64,000 nucleotides of DNA from positions 19,173 through 83,172 of the forward strand of contig JAFVPD010000004.1 of NCBI GenBank assembly GCA_017505535.1, in the 5' to 3' direction. The translations under genes and the position numbers were made by a program. The notes below the pieces were generated by a model. That model was not told the DNA's origin, searched no databases, and saw nothing but the letters and a program-made list of their open reading frames with translations. Below are positions 28,017-37,146 of this stretch, piece after piece. Each line of letters opens with the position of its first letter. Within the stretch, counting starts at the first letter, position 1. The stretch comes from Muribaculaceae bacterium. Its GTDB lineage: Bacteria; Bacteroidota; Bacteroidia; Bacteroidales; Muribaculaceae.

Positions 28017-29396
28017 CTATTTTAGAGTATTTAAATATTTGTCGATACCTGTTTTACATGCGTTCCAATAGTTGTAGTCACGCACATGCACCATGTCAAA
28101 GAGGAAATAGCCATCAGATGAGTTGATGCAAGCATCAACAGTCTTTGTCACTGCTGCTCCTTGTCCGCCGTTTTCATAACCGCTTGAGTTACCCACATCG
28201 GGGCCACCGGCAAATTTCACGTCGCCACAAAGTTTGGCTTTGGCCAATTGGCAGAATCCTTGACAAGTCCATTCTGATGTGCCATAGATGTTGTCAACTC
28301 CGGCATAAGCTCCGAGCAACATAAAATCTAAGTGGTCGGCATATCCATATTTTTCCCACTCAGTGCTTGCCCAAGAATAGTATTTTGAGGCTCCGTATTT
28401 AGGACTTGCCCAATTCACTCCTTCTTGATAATAGGTTGAATACCACGCACCTACATAGGTTCCAAATTGAATATTGCTATTTACCGATTTAACGGCTTCG
28501 CGCGCTTTTACTATGAAATCATGTATCACCTTAGCTCTGAAAGCCCACCATTGTTTTTGGTATTTGCTTTCGATGCATTTGGGGAAATCTGAAATTGAAT
28601 ATCCAAGATAACTTTCAAATTTAGATTTTGATACATCTGAAAAGTCAGAGTATTGGTCATTATATCGACAACGATCCAAGAATATACCATCTATATCATA
28701 TTTGGCAAGGTCTTTGAGCATTGAGCACAAGAATTCTTGCACTTCATCATTGGCCGGATTGAAAAACTTGGTAGCGTAGCTATCGTTGTTTGAATCCATT
28801 GCATTAACAAGCGTCCCGTTAAGATAAAGTGTTGTCACCCAATCTTTCTTTGAACTATCGCGGAACACCATACCCTGACTGCCTAATCCATAGGGGTGCA
28901 CGCAACCTCCGGTAAAGGTGTTGATTGCTGCATGAACTCTCAAGCCGAGCTCGTGTCCTGCGTCGATAAATGCTTGTAGATAATCCCATGACTCAGTGCG
29001 CACGTGGTAGTGATAGCCACCTTTCCATGTGGGGAGTTTGGTAGCTTGTTCAACCACTGAGGTGTTAAATAATACATCGCCAATTGAGTTTCTCACGTCA
29101 ACAACGACGTCGGTAAATCCGGCATCGAATGCTTTTTTCAAGTCGCGTGCAATGTTTTCTTTGCTATTGGCAAATTCAACAAAGTTGGCCGATGCATCAA
29201 TCCAAATATAACGTGGTTTTGCTGTCACCACTTCAGGCTCTTCGGGCGTTTCCGGATCGGTGGGTGTTTCCGGTTCCGGTTGTTCAGTTCCGGGTTTCTT
29301 CCACCATTCATCGGGATCGTCTGATGAGCATGCTGTAGTTAGGGCTACTATGGTAAGTAGCGCAAAACACATACTTATAATCTTAAATCGTTTCAT
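28017..29396 (-). CDS. Family-10-like glycoside hydrolase (GHL10) surface lipoprotein
   Basis: 459 residues. Lipobox Cys23 (ALTTAC) is followed by SSDDPDE, the acidic surface-export pattern, and a Pro/Glu/Thr-rich linker to about residue 58. The barrel follows: YIWIDASANFVEFA, DIDGIFLDRCRYND, FGTYVGAWYSTYY. It is a close paralogue of the C-terminal half of the fusion protein at 23851-26535, including the LDR-RY motif and the SKFESYLG segment. PF02638-type proteins are assigned to glycan cleavage, but specificity is largely open. The anchor and linker suggest it acts at the cell surface in the first steps of degradation. Confidence 0.83.
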   Translation of the reverse strand: MKRFKIISMCFALLTIVALTTACSSDDPDEWWKKPGTEQPEPETPTDPETPEEPEVVTAKPRYIWIDASANFVEFANSKENIARDLKKAFDAGFTDVVVDVRNSIGDVLFNTSVVEQATKLPTWKGGYHYHVRTESWDYLQAFIDAGHELGLRVHAAINTFTGGCVHPYGLGSQGMVFRDSSKKDWVTTLYLNGTLVNAMDSNNDSYATKFFNPANDEVQEFLCSMLKDLAKYDIDGIFLDRCRYNDQYSDFSDVSKSKFESYLGYSISDFPKCIESKYQKQWWAFRAKVIHDFIVKAREAVKSVNSNIQFGTYVGAWYSTYYQEGVNWASPKYGASKYYSWASTEWEKYGYADHLDFMLLGAYAGVDNIYGTSEWTCQGFCQLAKAKLCGDVKFAGGPDVGNSSGYENGGQGAAVTKTVDACINSSDGYFLFDMVHVRDYNYWNACKTGIDKYLNTLK

Positions 29397-29414
29397 TATT
29401 AATTCAGAAAGTTA

Positions 29415-30455
29415 TTATTTAAATGCTGCGCAACTTCCAACATTGCGTTGTTTGCCGTCGCTTGGTTTGATAATTTCATTACCATTAACAAGCATAACAG
29501 TTGAACCACCACCATCAAGGTTGATTGATTCTGTGCAACCAAGTTGATTCATTACGTTAGCAATATTGTCAAGTGTCAAACCACTAACACCTTCAATACC
29601 ATCTCCTGCGCATGCAAAGAGTACGATACGTTCAGTTGTTGGGTTGTAACCAATTGCGGTGCGAGGACGATTAGAATCTACGCTGACACTCAAGAACTCA
29701 TTTTGCCATGAGTTGATAATTTGACCACCTTTAGTGAGCACTGGACCACCTCCGATAGCTGTTTGAGCTGTATATTCTTTACCGCCTTCGGGATATGAAG
29801 CGCTTGGAACTACGCCGTTTTCAAGTGGCATAGAAGTGGGATAAGAATAAGACACGCCTGACAACAATGTATATACCCAGCTTACGTCAATACTTCCATC
29901 TTTAAGGATTGAGAATGTACCACGTGGAGTATAGTAATATGTTTCAGTCCAGTCGGGAGAATCAACTTGAACATTAGGACAAATCAATTCACCTTCGCGC
30001 AAGATAAGACTCAATGAATTGAGGTAGAAAAATCCGCCATTAACCAATACGGGAGCCAATGATGCTTCATATTGAGTTGAAGGTGTGTATAGATTTTCTG
30101 CATCACCAAGCACTTCAAGTGTAACTTGTGCTTTATCTGCTACTGCGATGTAGGCATAAGCATTTTTTTCGCAAAGTGTAGCAGGTGATTTGTACATTTG
30201 GATATAATCGGGAATGTTTCCGTATTGTTCTTCCAATGTCAATGTTTCATTGGTCCAGCCTAATGCAACGATGTCGGGATTGGCTTCGGTAATTTCTGGC
30301 TCTTCAGGAGTTTCGCCTCCTTCTTCACCTTCGCCTTCTTTTTCACTCCAGTCCCACCATTGGATGTTATCGTCACCCTCGCTATCACATGATGTTGTAG
30401 TCAAAGAAAGAGCTAAACATGCTGCCGGAATAAATAATAGTCTGTTAAGTTTCAT
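29415..30455 (-). CDS. Phosphodiester glycosidase (NAGPA/DUF2233 family) surface lipoprotein
   Basis: 346 residues. Lipobox Cys23 (TTTSC) is followed by DSEGDD and a very acidic linker. The C-terminal half carries the NAGPA signature: RTAIGYNPTTERIVLFACAG and ESINLDGGGSTVMLVNG. Mammalian NAGPA removes GlcNAc from GlcNAc-1-phospho-6-mannose diesters. Bacterial relatives are assigned as phosphodiester alpha-N-acetylglucosaminidases. It is therefore the strongest clue that the PUL substrate contains a sugar-1-phosphodiester. It follows the DUF5018 gene after a 71-base gap containing a large hairpin. Confidence 0.88.
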   Translation of the reverse strand: MKLNRLLFIPAACLALSLTTTSCDSEGDDNIQWWDWSEKEGEGEEGGETPEEPEITEANPDIVALGWTNETLTLEEQYGNIPDYIQMYKSPATLCEKNAYAYIAVADKAQVTLEVLGDAENLYTPSTQYEASLAPVLVNGGFFYLNSLSLILREGELICPNVQVDSPDWTETYYYTPRGTFSILKDGSIDVSWVYTLLSGVSYSYPTSMPLENGVVPSASYPEGGKEYTAQTAIGGGPVLTKGGQIINSWQNEFLSVSVDSNRPRTAIGYNPTTERIVLFACAGDGIEGVSGLTLDNIANVMNQLGCTESINLDGGGSTVMLVNGNEIIKPSDGKQRNVGSCAAFK

Positions 30456-30473
30456 GTTTCTAATTTTTTTAAG

Positions 30474-30510
30474 AATAATCCCGTCCCTATTCTAAAAGAA
30501 CGGGATTATT
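30474..30510 (-). terminator. Intercistronic hairpin downstream of the SusC/SusD/DUF5018 genes
   Basis: A perfect 11-base inverted repeat, AATAATCCCGT (30474-30484) and ACGGGATTATT (30500-30510), with a 15-base loop. On the minus strand it is not followed by a T-run. It is more likely an mRNA-stabilising or attenuating hairpin separating the binding-protein genes from the enzyme genes than a full terminator (inference). Confidence 0.5.
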
Positions 30511-30526
30511 ATAAAATTTGAGTTAA

Positions 30527-32227
30527 TTAGTCTTTGATACAGTCTGCTACATACGCACCAAATACTTGTGAGTTGTGGTCGTAGTAGTAAATGTAAAGTT
30601 TGAATCCGTCGGCACTTGGTGCAATTACCACGTCACCTGATGCAACAGAGTAAGAACCTGTTTGATACCATGTGATTGCTTGATTTGTGAGTTCAAGACA
30701 TGCAAGGTCTGTTACATTTGTACCGGTGAATTTGCTACGGTCGTTTACATTGTAGAGATACAATTGTGGACCCATACCCCATGCTGGGAAGTGGCTGACA
30801 ACGAACAATGCCATGTAGTTAACATTGTTGAAGCGTTTAGAGTCAAGACAGTTAGGATTCAATCCCCAGCCTGTCATGTCAGAGCCTACTGATGCATATA
30901 CCGAGCCATCGGCATTTACCCATGCAAGTTGTGAGTATGAAGGATAGTAAGACAAGAAGCAACCTGCATTAAGATCAGTTGCTGATGCTGCTACTACTGT
31001 TGCTGTATTTACAGGAGCAGAACCCCATGCCATACCAGGAATTGCCTTAGCTTCAACTCCTACAACTTGACCACCTTGTACTGCAAGAACTGTAACTTCG
31101 TTACATGAAGATACACCGTCAATACCTTCATTAGTGAACATGATGACTGCTTCGGTATCAATGTTACCGATAACTTTCATCTTAGCTCCTAATGGGAAGC
31201 TTGATGGATTAGTGAATGAGTAGTACAATGTTGGAGCTTCTGTAGCTGACTTAGTGCGATAGATATTAACAGTTTCTTTACCAAGAGCTTTATTAACGAT
31301 GAGCAAGTTTTCAGCTTCGTCGTTTGTTACACTACCTGCAACAGCTGAGCCAAGGTTGATTTCGCCCATCTTAACACCTGTAAGACCATTTACATAGATT
31401 GGTGTGCTACCATCACCCAAGCAGATTACTACCTTGCCTTGCAATGCAGCCAATGAAGGACCTACCATTTGGTCAAATGCAGGTAATCCGAGGTTAGATA
31501 CAGGATCCATGTTAAACAATTGTTCAACGCTTTCTTTAACGAAGCCCGATTCGATCTTTTCAGGAACTTCTTTAAGCACTACATAGTCGGCAAATGTTAC
31601 ACCGTCATGAGCTGTTACTCTAAGAGTTAGAGGCTCGTTGTAGTCGAGTGCTTCAACTGAAGGATCGGGTGAGATTGTTGCGTGAGCCGATACTTCATAT
31701 GTAGCCAATACTGCGCTGAGGTCATCAGCTGAAATCAACGACACTTTCTTTTGTGCTTTGTCGATGATACCGCTGATTGCAGGGTCGTTGATTGCAAATG
31801 ACATGAGTTCACAAGCATTTGATTTAACACGTTCACCGGTAATGATGATGTTCTTTTTGTTTCCGGCTGCATCGGTGTAAACAAACTTGTTTTCTTGTGT
31901 CAAGTCAAGGATAGTCAATGCGGGTTCAATGAAACAGTTGGGTGCCAAAGCGGCTTGTACGCGCACTTTTGTCATGTATTCAGTTGTTTCATCGTCAGAT
32001 GTGATGGGGAAGAAATAAGGAACTGGGATAACCAAGCGATCGGGCATTTCTTCTCCGATTTCCAAGCGAGCCATTTCTTGGTCAACAAATGGACCTGATG
32101 TGAAAATGGCTGTCAAACTGGTAAGACCTTGACGGTCTGCTGTGGGTGCTACATATTGAGGATCTTCACATGAAGAAGTAGCAACCATCATAACCAGCGC
32201 CAAAAGATATAATATATTCTTTTTCAT
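30527..32227 (-). CDS. DUF5018-type surface glycan-binding lipoprotein of the PUL
   Basis: 566 residues. Lipobox Cys20 (ATSSC) is followed by Glu-Asp, predicting surface exposure. The middle part contains repeated beta-sandwich-like stretches, such as LISADDLSAVLATYEVSAHA. The C-terminal region is rich in aromatic residues, with several Trp that could stack on sugars (PSYSQLAWVNADG, FPAWGMGPQLYLYN). The position directly after susD is where SusE/SGBP-type binding proteins are found. I assign it to the DUF5018 group on overall resemblance. The glycan it binds is unknown. Confidence 0.68.
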   Translation of the reverse strand: MKKNILYLLALVMMVATSSCEDPQYVAPTADRQGLTSLTAIFTSGPFVDQEMARLEIGEEMPDRLVIPVPYFFPITSDDETTEYMTKVRVQAALAPNCFIEPALTILDLTQENKFVYTDAAGNKKNIIITGERVKSNACELMSFAINDPAISGIIDKAQKKVSLISADDLSAVLATYEVSAHATISPDPSVEALDYNEPLTLRVTAHDGVTFADYVVLKEVPEKIESGFVKESVEQLFNMDPVSNLGLPAFDQMVGPSLAALQGKVVICLGDGSTPIYVNGLTGVKMGEINLGSAVAGSVTNDEAENLLIVNKALGKETVNIYRTKSATEAPTLYYSFTNPSSFPLGAKMKVIGNIDTEAVIMFTNEGIDGVSSCNEVTVLAVQGGQVVGVEAKAIPGMAWGSAPVNTATVVAASATDLNAGCFLSYYPSYSQLAWVNADGSVYASVGSDMTGWGLNPNCLDSKRFNNVNYMALFVVSHFPAWGMGPQLYLYNVNDRSKFTGTNVTDLACLELTNQAITWYQTGSYSVASGDVVIAPSADGFKLYIYYYDHNSQVFGAYVADCIKD

Positions 32228-32245
32228 AAAAAACTAATTTAGATA

Positions 32246-33919
32246 TTAATTCCAAATTGAAATTTGGGTAACGGCCTTGTTGTTATCCAATTCGCTTTCG
32301 GGTATAGGACAGCTATACATTTTTTCGGGGAAGTTACGATCTTGGTCGTCAACCGATACATAGTAGTAAGTGAACGAACCGTTAGCGTTTTGTTCAATCT
32401 TAAGTCCATGGGCACGAATGCCTGTGAATGCTGTGTGAGCAAGACCCCAACGACGCATATCCCAATAGTAGTGACCTTCGTATGCAAGTTCTACTTTACG
32501 TTCTTGACGTATAGCGTTCAAGATGTTTTCACCTGATACTGTCAAAGCAGGAAGACCCACTGCAGGACGAGTGCGCACATCATTTACTTTATTCAATGCT
32601 TCGCCTGTTTCTTTGAGCATATAGCATGCTTCAGCATAGTTAAGAAGAACTTCGGCATAGCGAATGAATGTATAAGGTTTAGTGCCTCTTGAGCCATTTG
32701 CAAAGAGGTTGTTTTCGTCAACGAGTTTGCGGAGATAGTAACCTGTTGTGGTTTTACCATCACAGAGGTCGCCTTTCATCCATTCCATCCAACCGTCGGC
32801 ACCACCTACGAATGCTTCAATTGTACGATCTTTCCATGCTGATCCATTGTAAAGAATTGTGTGGTGGAAACGAGGTTCAAGGTCGGCATAAGGAGGTGTA
32901 TCGTTTGTTCCTCCTTCATTGTGCCATCTTGTCCAATCGGCAAAACCACCGGTTGCAAGCTCAAATGATTCAACCATTTCTTGAGTAGGACAGCCATAGC
33001 CACCGCTGATTGGGTTGCCATATGCAGCTTTGTCACCACCTGGTGAATAGTATGCATCAAAGTCGTGAGTTTGTGCTGTGAGGTCAAAACAGATTTGGAA
33101 GATAGCGCCTTCACCACCATTGGTAAATGGAGTTTCAAGGTCGGCTGGCATTGAATAGCCTTGTTTCATCACTTCTTCGGCAGCAGCCTTTGCATCGGCC
33201 CAACGTTCAGCATAGAGCATCACGCGTGAGAGAAGAGCATAAGCAGCGCCTGATGTCAAACGACCATTAGGAGCTACGTTTACAGGAAGATTTTCTCCTG
33301 CAAATGTCAAGTCTTCATAAATGAGTTGATATGCATCTGCAACAGGTGAAGTAGGAGTGTCCTTTTTGTATTCTTCCATGTTGTCGGTGTAAATAATCAA
33401 TTCGGGGTAGCGTTTTGCCAATACCGAATAGTACAACGCGCGGAAGAAACGGAATTCTGCTTCAATAACTGTTTTGTCTGCTTCATCAAAAGTACCATAC
33501 TTTTTAAGGTTTGAGATACTTTGATTTACAGTTGAGATGTAACCATACATTGTGTTCCATGCTCCAAGATATGTGTCAACATATCCATTGGTCAATGTTG
33601 AAACGCCACCATAAGCCATTTCGCTGGGGATACGGTTAAGTGATGTATAGTTATAACCACCATATTTGAAAAGGTCGGTCAATGCTTCTGACAAGCCGAT
33701 TGAGCAGTCTCTTGAGCAACCATTTCCTGTACCATAAACACCAATCAACTTGATGTCTTCATACATATAGTTGGCTTGCAACTGAGCATATTCATATTTG
33801 CTCCAGATCACTTTATCTGATGCTGAATCGGTGGGGGTGGTATCAAGATAATCGTCACACGACACCAACGGCATTGCAGCAGCAAGCGTTAAAAGTAATA
33901 TGTTTAATTTTGTTTTCAT
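32246..33919 (-). CDS. SusD/RagB-family glycan-binding lipoprotein
   Basis: 557 residues, typical for SusD-like proteins. Lipobox Cys21 (PLVSC) is followed by Asp-Asp, the surface-export pattern, then YLDTTPTDSAS, a common SusD start. TPR-like helices contain FRFFRALYYSVLAKRYPELI. The C-terminal FIRYAEVLLNYAEACYM and RQERKVELAYEGHYYWDMRRWG are hallmark SusD segments. It caps the SusC transporter as a hinged lid that binds oligosaccharide. It lies 12 bases downstream of susC. Confidence 0.96.
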   Translation of the reverse strand: MKTKLNILLLTLAAAMPLVSCDDYLDTTPTDSASDKVIWSKYEYAQLQANYMYEDIKLIGVYGTGNGCSRDCSIGLSEALTDLFKYGGYNYTSLNRIPSEMAYGGVSTLTNGYVDTYLGAWNTMYGYISTVNQSISNLKKYGTFDEADKTVIEAEFRFFRALYYSVLAKRYPELIIYTDNMEEYKKDTPTSPVADAYQLIYEDLTFAGENLPVNVAPNGRLTSGAAYALLSRVMLYAERWADAKAAAEEVMKQGYSMPADLETPFTNGGEGAIFQICFDLTAQTHDFDAYYSPGGDKAAYGNPISGGYGCPTQEMVESFELATGGFADWTRWHNEGGTNDTPPYADLEPRFHHTILYNGSAWKDRTIEAFVGGADGWMEWMKGDLCDGKTTTGYYLRKLVDENNLFANGSRGTKPYTFIRYAEVLLNYAEACYMLKETGEALNKVNDVRTRPAVGLPALTVSGENILNAIRQERKVELAYEGHYYWDMRRWGLAHTAFTGIRAHGLKIEQNANGSFTYYYVSVDDQDRNFPEKMYSCPIPESELDNNKAVTQISIWN

Positions 33920-33931
33920 TGGTCTAATGTG

Positions 33932-36900
33932 TTAGAAAGTTAATGTCAAACCACCCATAATGGTGCGTTGTTGTGGATAGTAACCATTGTTAACTTCAGG
34001 TGACTCAGGGTCAAATCCGCTGGGTAGATCATCAAGTGTGAAGAGGTTGTTTCCTTCAACATAGATGCGAAGTTTTTCAATTCCGGCTTTGCTCATCCAT
34101 TTTTTTGGGAATGTATAACCGATTTGAGCTGATTTGAGACGTACATAGTCACCTTTACGGAACCAGAATGTAGAAGCAAGACCATTGTCGCTACCATGTC
34201 CGGTGTTGCCGGTTGTCAAACGTGGCATTGTTCCGTCGGGGTTGTCAAGATTCCATGCATTTGTAACAAGGAACAAGGGTGAGTTACCACCTTCTTTGAA
34301 TGTTTGAGTCCAAATAGTATTGTCATCATAACCATTATAGTAAGTACCGGTCATTGATACGTCAAATTTGGCACCTCCTGTGAATTGTGCATTGATGTCA
34401 AAACCATTCCAGTCTGCTGCAAGGTTAAGACCGAATGTGATTTCTGGACGAAGACCATCACCGATGCGACCACGGTCGTCCCAGTCGATCTTACCATCAC
34501 CATTGCGGTCAACATACTTGATGTCTCCTACATTGGGACGTGTTCCAAACCATGCTGAATTGTCGATTTCTTCTTCTGAACGATAAAGACCGTCAGCTAC
34601 CCAACCATAAGTTGCATTCAAGCTTGTGCCTGTAACTTTTTGCCATTCGGGAATGTTTGCTGCGTCGGGATATTTGATCCAACGGTTTTCAGCCCATGAC
34701 ATGTTAGCTGCAATTGAATAGTTGAATGGTTTGCCTGCTACATTAAATCTGTGACGGTGTGTAATCAAGATGTCGATACCACGAGCATCTGTTGCGCCCA
34801 AGTTGGCGTATGATGGGTGGTAGCTACCCATTGATGGTGGATAATCCGATCCGAGTGATTGAAGGATATCATATGTATAGTTATAGAATCCGTCAAATTC
34901 GATACCAAGTTTTCCTCCCCACATTGTTGCATCAAAACCCCAGTTCCATGAACGTGTTTTGGTCCATGTTAAGTTAGGATTAGCAATGTATTTGAGGTAG
35001 AGTGAGTTAACTGTTGTGTTGTCCAAGAACATCTTGTTGCCAAATGCGTATGTACTCAAGAATGCGTAAGCTGCTGAACCTGAGTCATCACCGATGAGAC
35101 CAACTGATGCACGGAGTTTCAAGTCGTCCAACCATGTACGAGCTGATTCCATGAAGTCTTCTTGTGTGATGCGCCATGCAATAGATCCTGAGGGGAAGAA
35201 TGCCCAACGTTTGTCTGAAACGTTACCTGAGAATTTATATGAACCGTCATAACGTCCACTGAATTCTACAAAGTATTTAGAATCGTAGTTATAGCTTGCA
35301 CGGAACACATAACCCATCATGCGTGATTTGTTGCTCCAACCTCCGATGTTATCCATTGTACCCATTCCGAGTTCGGGAAGTTCAGGGAAGTCAAGGTCTT
35401 TAGCATATGCTGAGTGAGCATTTGATTTGTTCTCACGAGTTTCAAGCAATGCCAATGCCGATACATTGTGTACTTTGTTGAATGTGTTGTCGTAGTTCAA
35501 TTGGAATTGACCAAGAAGTTGTTGTGAGTAGGTTGAGCCTTCACCAACTTTTACCGATGTTCCTTTTTCGCCTTGAACAACTGTAAATGTTCCTAACTCT
35601 TTGTTATATTGATTTACTTTGAATGGAACGTCAAGGTTTTTGTTGCGTGAGTTGGCATAGTCATATGCACCTGTTACTTTAGCAGAAAGACCTTTTACCC
35701 AGGGTACATCAAATTGCAAAGAGATGTTTGAACGCAAGTCGAGTGAATTGGTTTTCTTGTAACCCGATTCATAAATAGCGGCAAGTGGGCTATTGGGTAC
35801 TGAAAGGTTGTTTGAACATATACCGGTGTAAATGTCATCTACCTTAGAAGCAAGATAGGGGTGCATTGCAATTGTTTGTTTTGCAATTGACATGTAGCCG
35901 GCTTCTGTTTCACCATTGTCGGCACCACCTGAGTTATAACCTGGTTGTGAACGATCGGTAACAAATCCTGAAGCACCCATTTGCAATGTCCAGTGTTTAG
36001 CAATCTTTGATTCTAAGTTGAAACGCATTGAGTAGCGGTTGTAATCAAAGTTGTCGATGTTACCTTCTTGACCCAAGTAACCGATTGATGCATAGTAGTT
36101 GTGAGTGTCTGTACCACCTTGCATTGAAAGAGTGTGCTTGGTTGTTACACCTGTTCCAAATACTTCGCCGATGTAGTCAAAGTTGTCATAACCATCAGTA
36201 GGATCTCCGTTGGCTACCAAATTAAACATTTCGGCAGTGTACTTAGGTTGGTATTGTGAACGATCGGTGATTTGTCCACGTGCCATTTGGTCCATCATGT
36301 CGGCCATGTTGTAGTAGTTCATGAATTGAAGACCGTCCATGAATTTGGGGAAGTTGGCATTCATTGATACACCCACTGAACCGTCATAAGTGATGCGGGG
36401 TTTACCTTCAGCACCTTTCTTAGTGGTAACGATGATAACACCACCGGCAGCATTAAGACCGTAAACGGCTGTTGCTGCAGCGTCTTTCAACACTGAAAGG
36501 CTTGCGATGTCGTTAGGATCGATTTCGTCAATTGAACGGGGTACTCCATCTACAATGTAAGTAACGGCTTTGTTTGAACCACGTATTCTCAACGAAGCTT
36601 GGTCAACACCGGGTTCACCTGATGTTTGGATTGAAGAAATACCGGCAACTTTACCACCGAGCATCTGAGTGAGCTGAGTAGATGGCGCTGCCAACAATTC
36701 GTCACCTTTAATTGCCGATACTGCACCGGTGATTGATGATTTCTTTTGTTTACCATAACCCACAACAACCACCTCGTCGAGGTTTTCTGCATTTTGTTGC
36801 ATGGTTACATCAATAACCGATTGGTTACCAACTTTTACTGCGACAGGATTCATGCCGACATAAGAGAAGTTGATTGTTTGGCCTTCGCGTGCATTGATGC

Positions 36901-37105
36901 TGTATTTACCATCAAGGTCGGTGCTTACACCTGTTGATGTACCTTGTACAGTAACGCTAACGCCAATCAATGGCTCTCCCAATTCGTCGGTTACTACACC
37001 CGAAATCGCTTTTTGTGCAAAACCTATTGCAGGAATTGCAACCATGAGCAACATGGCAACGAGCATGCGTCGCAATGTGCTTGTTGATTTAGAGTTAGAC
37101 TCCAT
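33932..37105 (-). CDS. SusC/RagA-family TonB-linked outer-membrane transporter
   Basis: 1057 residues, in the usual range. It has a signal peptide (cleaved near IGFAQ), a carboxypeptidase-D-regulatory-like domain (ISGVVTDELGEPLIGVSVTV, about 33-110), the TonB-box region NLDEVVVVGYGKQKK, and the plug domain with QLTQMLGGKVAGISSIQTSG and LKDAAATAVYGLNAAGG. A 22-strand barrel ends in an aromatic residue (TLTF). It imports oligosaccharides into the periplasm using TonB energy, together with the SusD protein. The extension before the regulatory domain shows no STN domain, so no anti-sigma signalling is expected through this protein. Confidence 0.97.
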   Translation of the reverse strand: MESNSKSTSTLRRMLVAMLLMVAIPAIGFAQKAISGVVTDELGEPLIGVSVTVQGTSTGVSTDLDGKYSINAREGQTINFSYVGMNPVAVKVGNQSVIDVTMQQNAENLDEVVVVGYGKQKKSSITGAVSAIKGDELLAAPSTQLTQMLGGKVAGISSIQTSGEPGVDQASLRIRGSNKAVTYIVDGVPRSIDEIDPNDIASLSVLKDAAATAVYGLNAAGGVIIVTTKKGAEGKPRITYDGSVGVSMNANFPKFMDGLQFMNYYNMADMMDQMARGQITDRSQYQPKYTAEMFNLVANGDPTDGYDNFDYIGEVFGTGVTTKHTLSMQGGTDTHNYYASIGYLGQEGNIDNFDYNRYSMRFNLESKIAKHWTLQMGASGFVTDRSQPGYNSGGADNGETEAGYMSIAKQTIAMHPYLASKVDDIYTGICSNNLSVPNSPLAAIYESGYKKTNSLDLRSNISLQFDVPWVKGLSAKVTGAYDYANSRNKNLDVPFKVNQYNKELGTFTVVQGEKGTSVKVGEGSTYSQQLLGQFQLNYDNTFNKVHNVSALALLETRENKSNAHSAYAKDLDFPELPELGMGTMDNIGGWSNKSRMMGYVFRASYNYDSKYFVEFSGRYDGSYKFSGNVSDKRWAFFPSGSIAWRITQEDFMESARTWLDDLKLRASVGLIGDDSGSAAYAFLSTYAFGNKMFLDNTTVNSLYLKYIANPNLTWTKTRSWNWGFDATMWGGKLGIEFDGFYNYTYDILQSLGSDYPPSMGSYHPSYANLGATDARGIDILITHRHRFNVAGKPFNYSIAANMSWAENRWIKYPDAANIPEWQKVTGTSLNATYGWVADGLYRSEEEIDNSAWFGTRPNVGDIKYVDRNGDGKIDWDDRGRIGDGLRPEITFGLNLAADWNGFDINAQFTGGAKFDVSMTGTYYNGYDDNTIWTQTFKEGGNSPLFLVTNAWNLDNPDGTMPRLTTGNTGHGSDNGLASTFWFRKGDYVRLKSAQIGYTFPKKWMSKAGIEKLRIYVEGNNLFTLDDLPSGFDPESPEVNNGYYPQQRTIMGGLTLTF

Positions 37106-37146
37106 AATAATTGAGATTAATTGTTAATAAATAAATGAATATTAAA

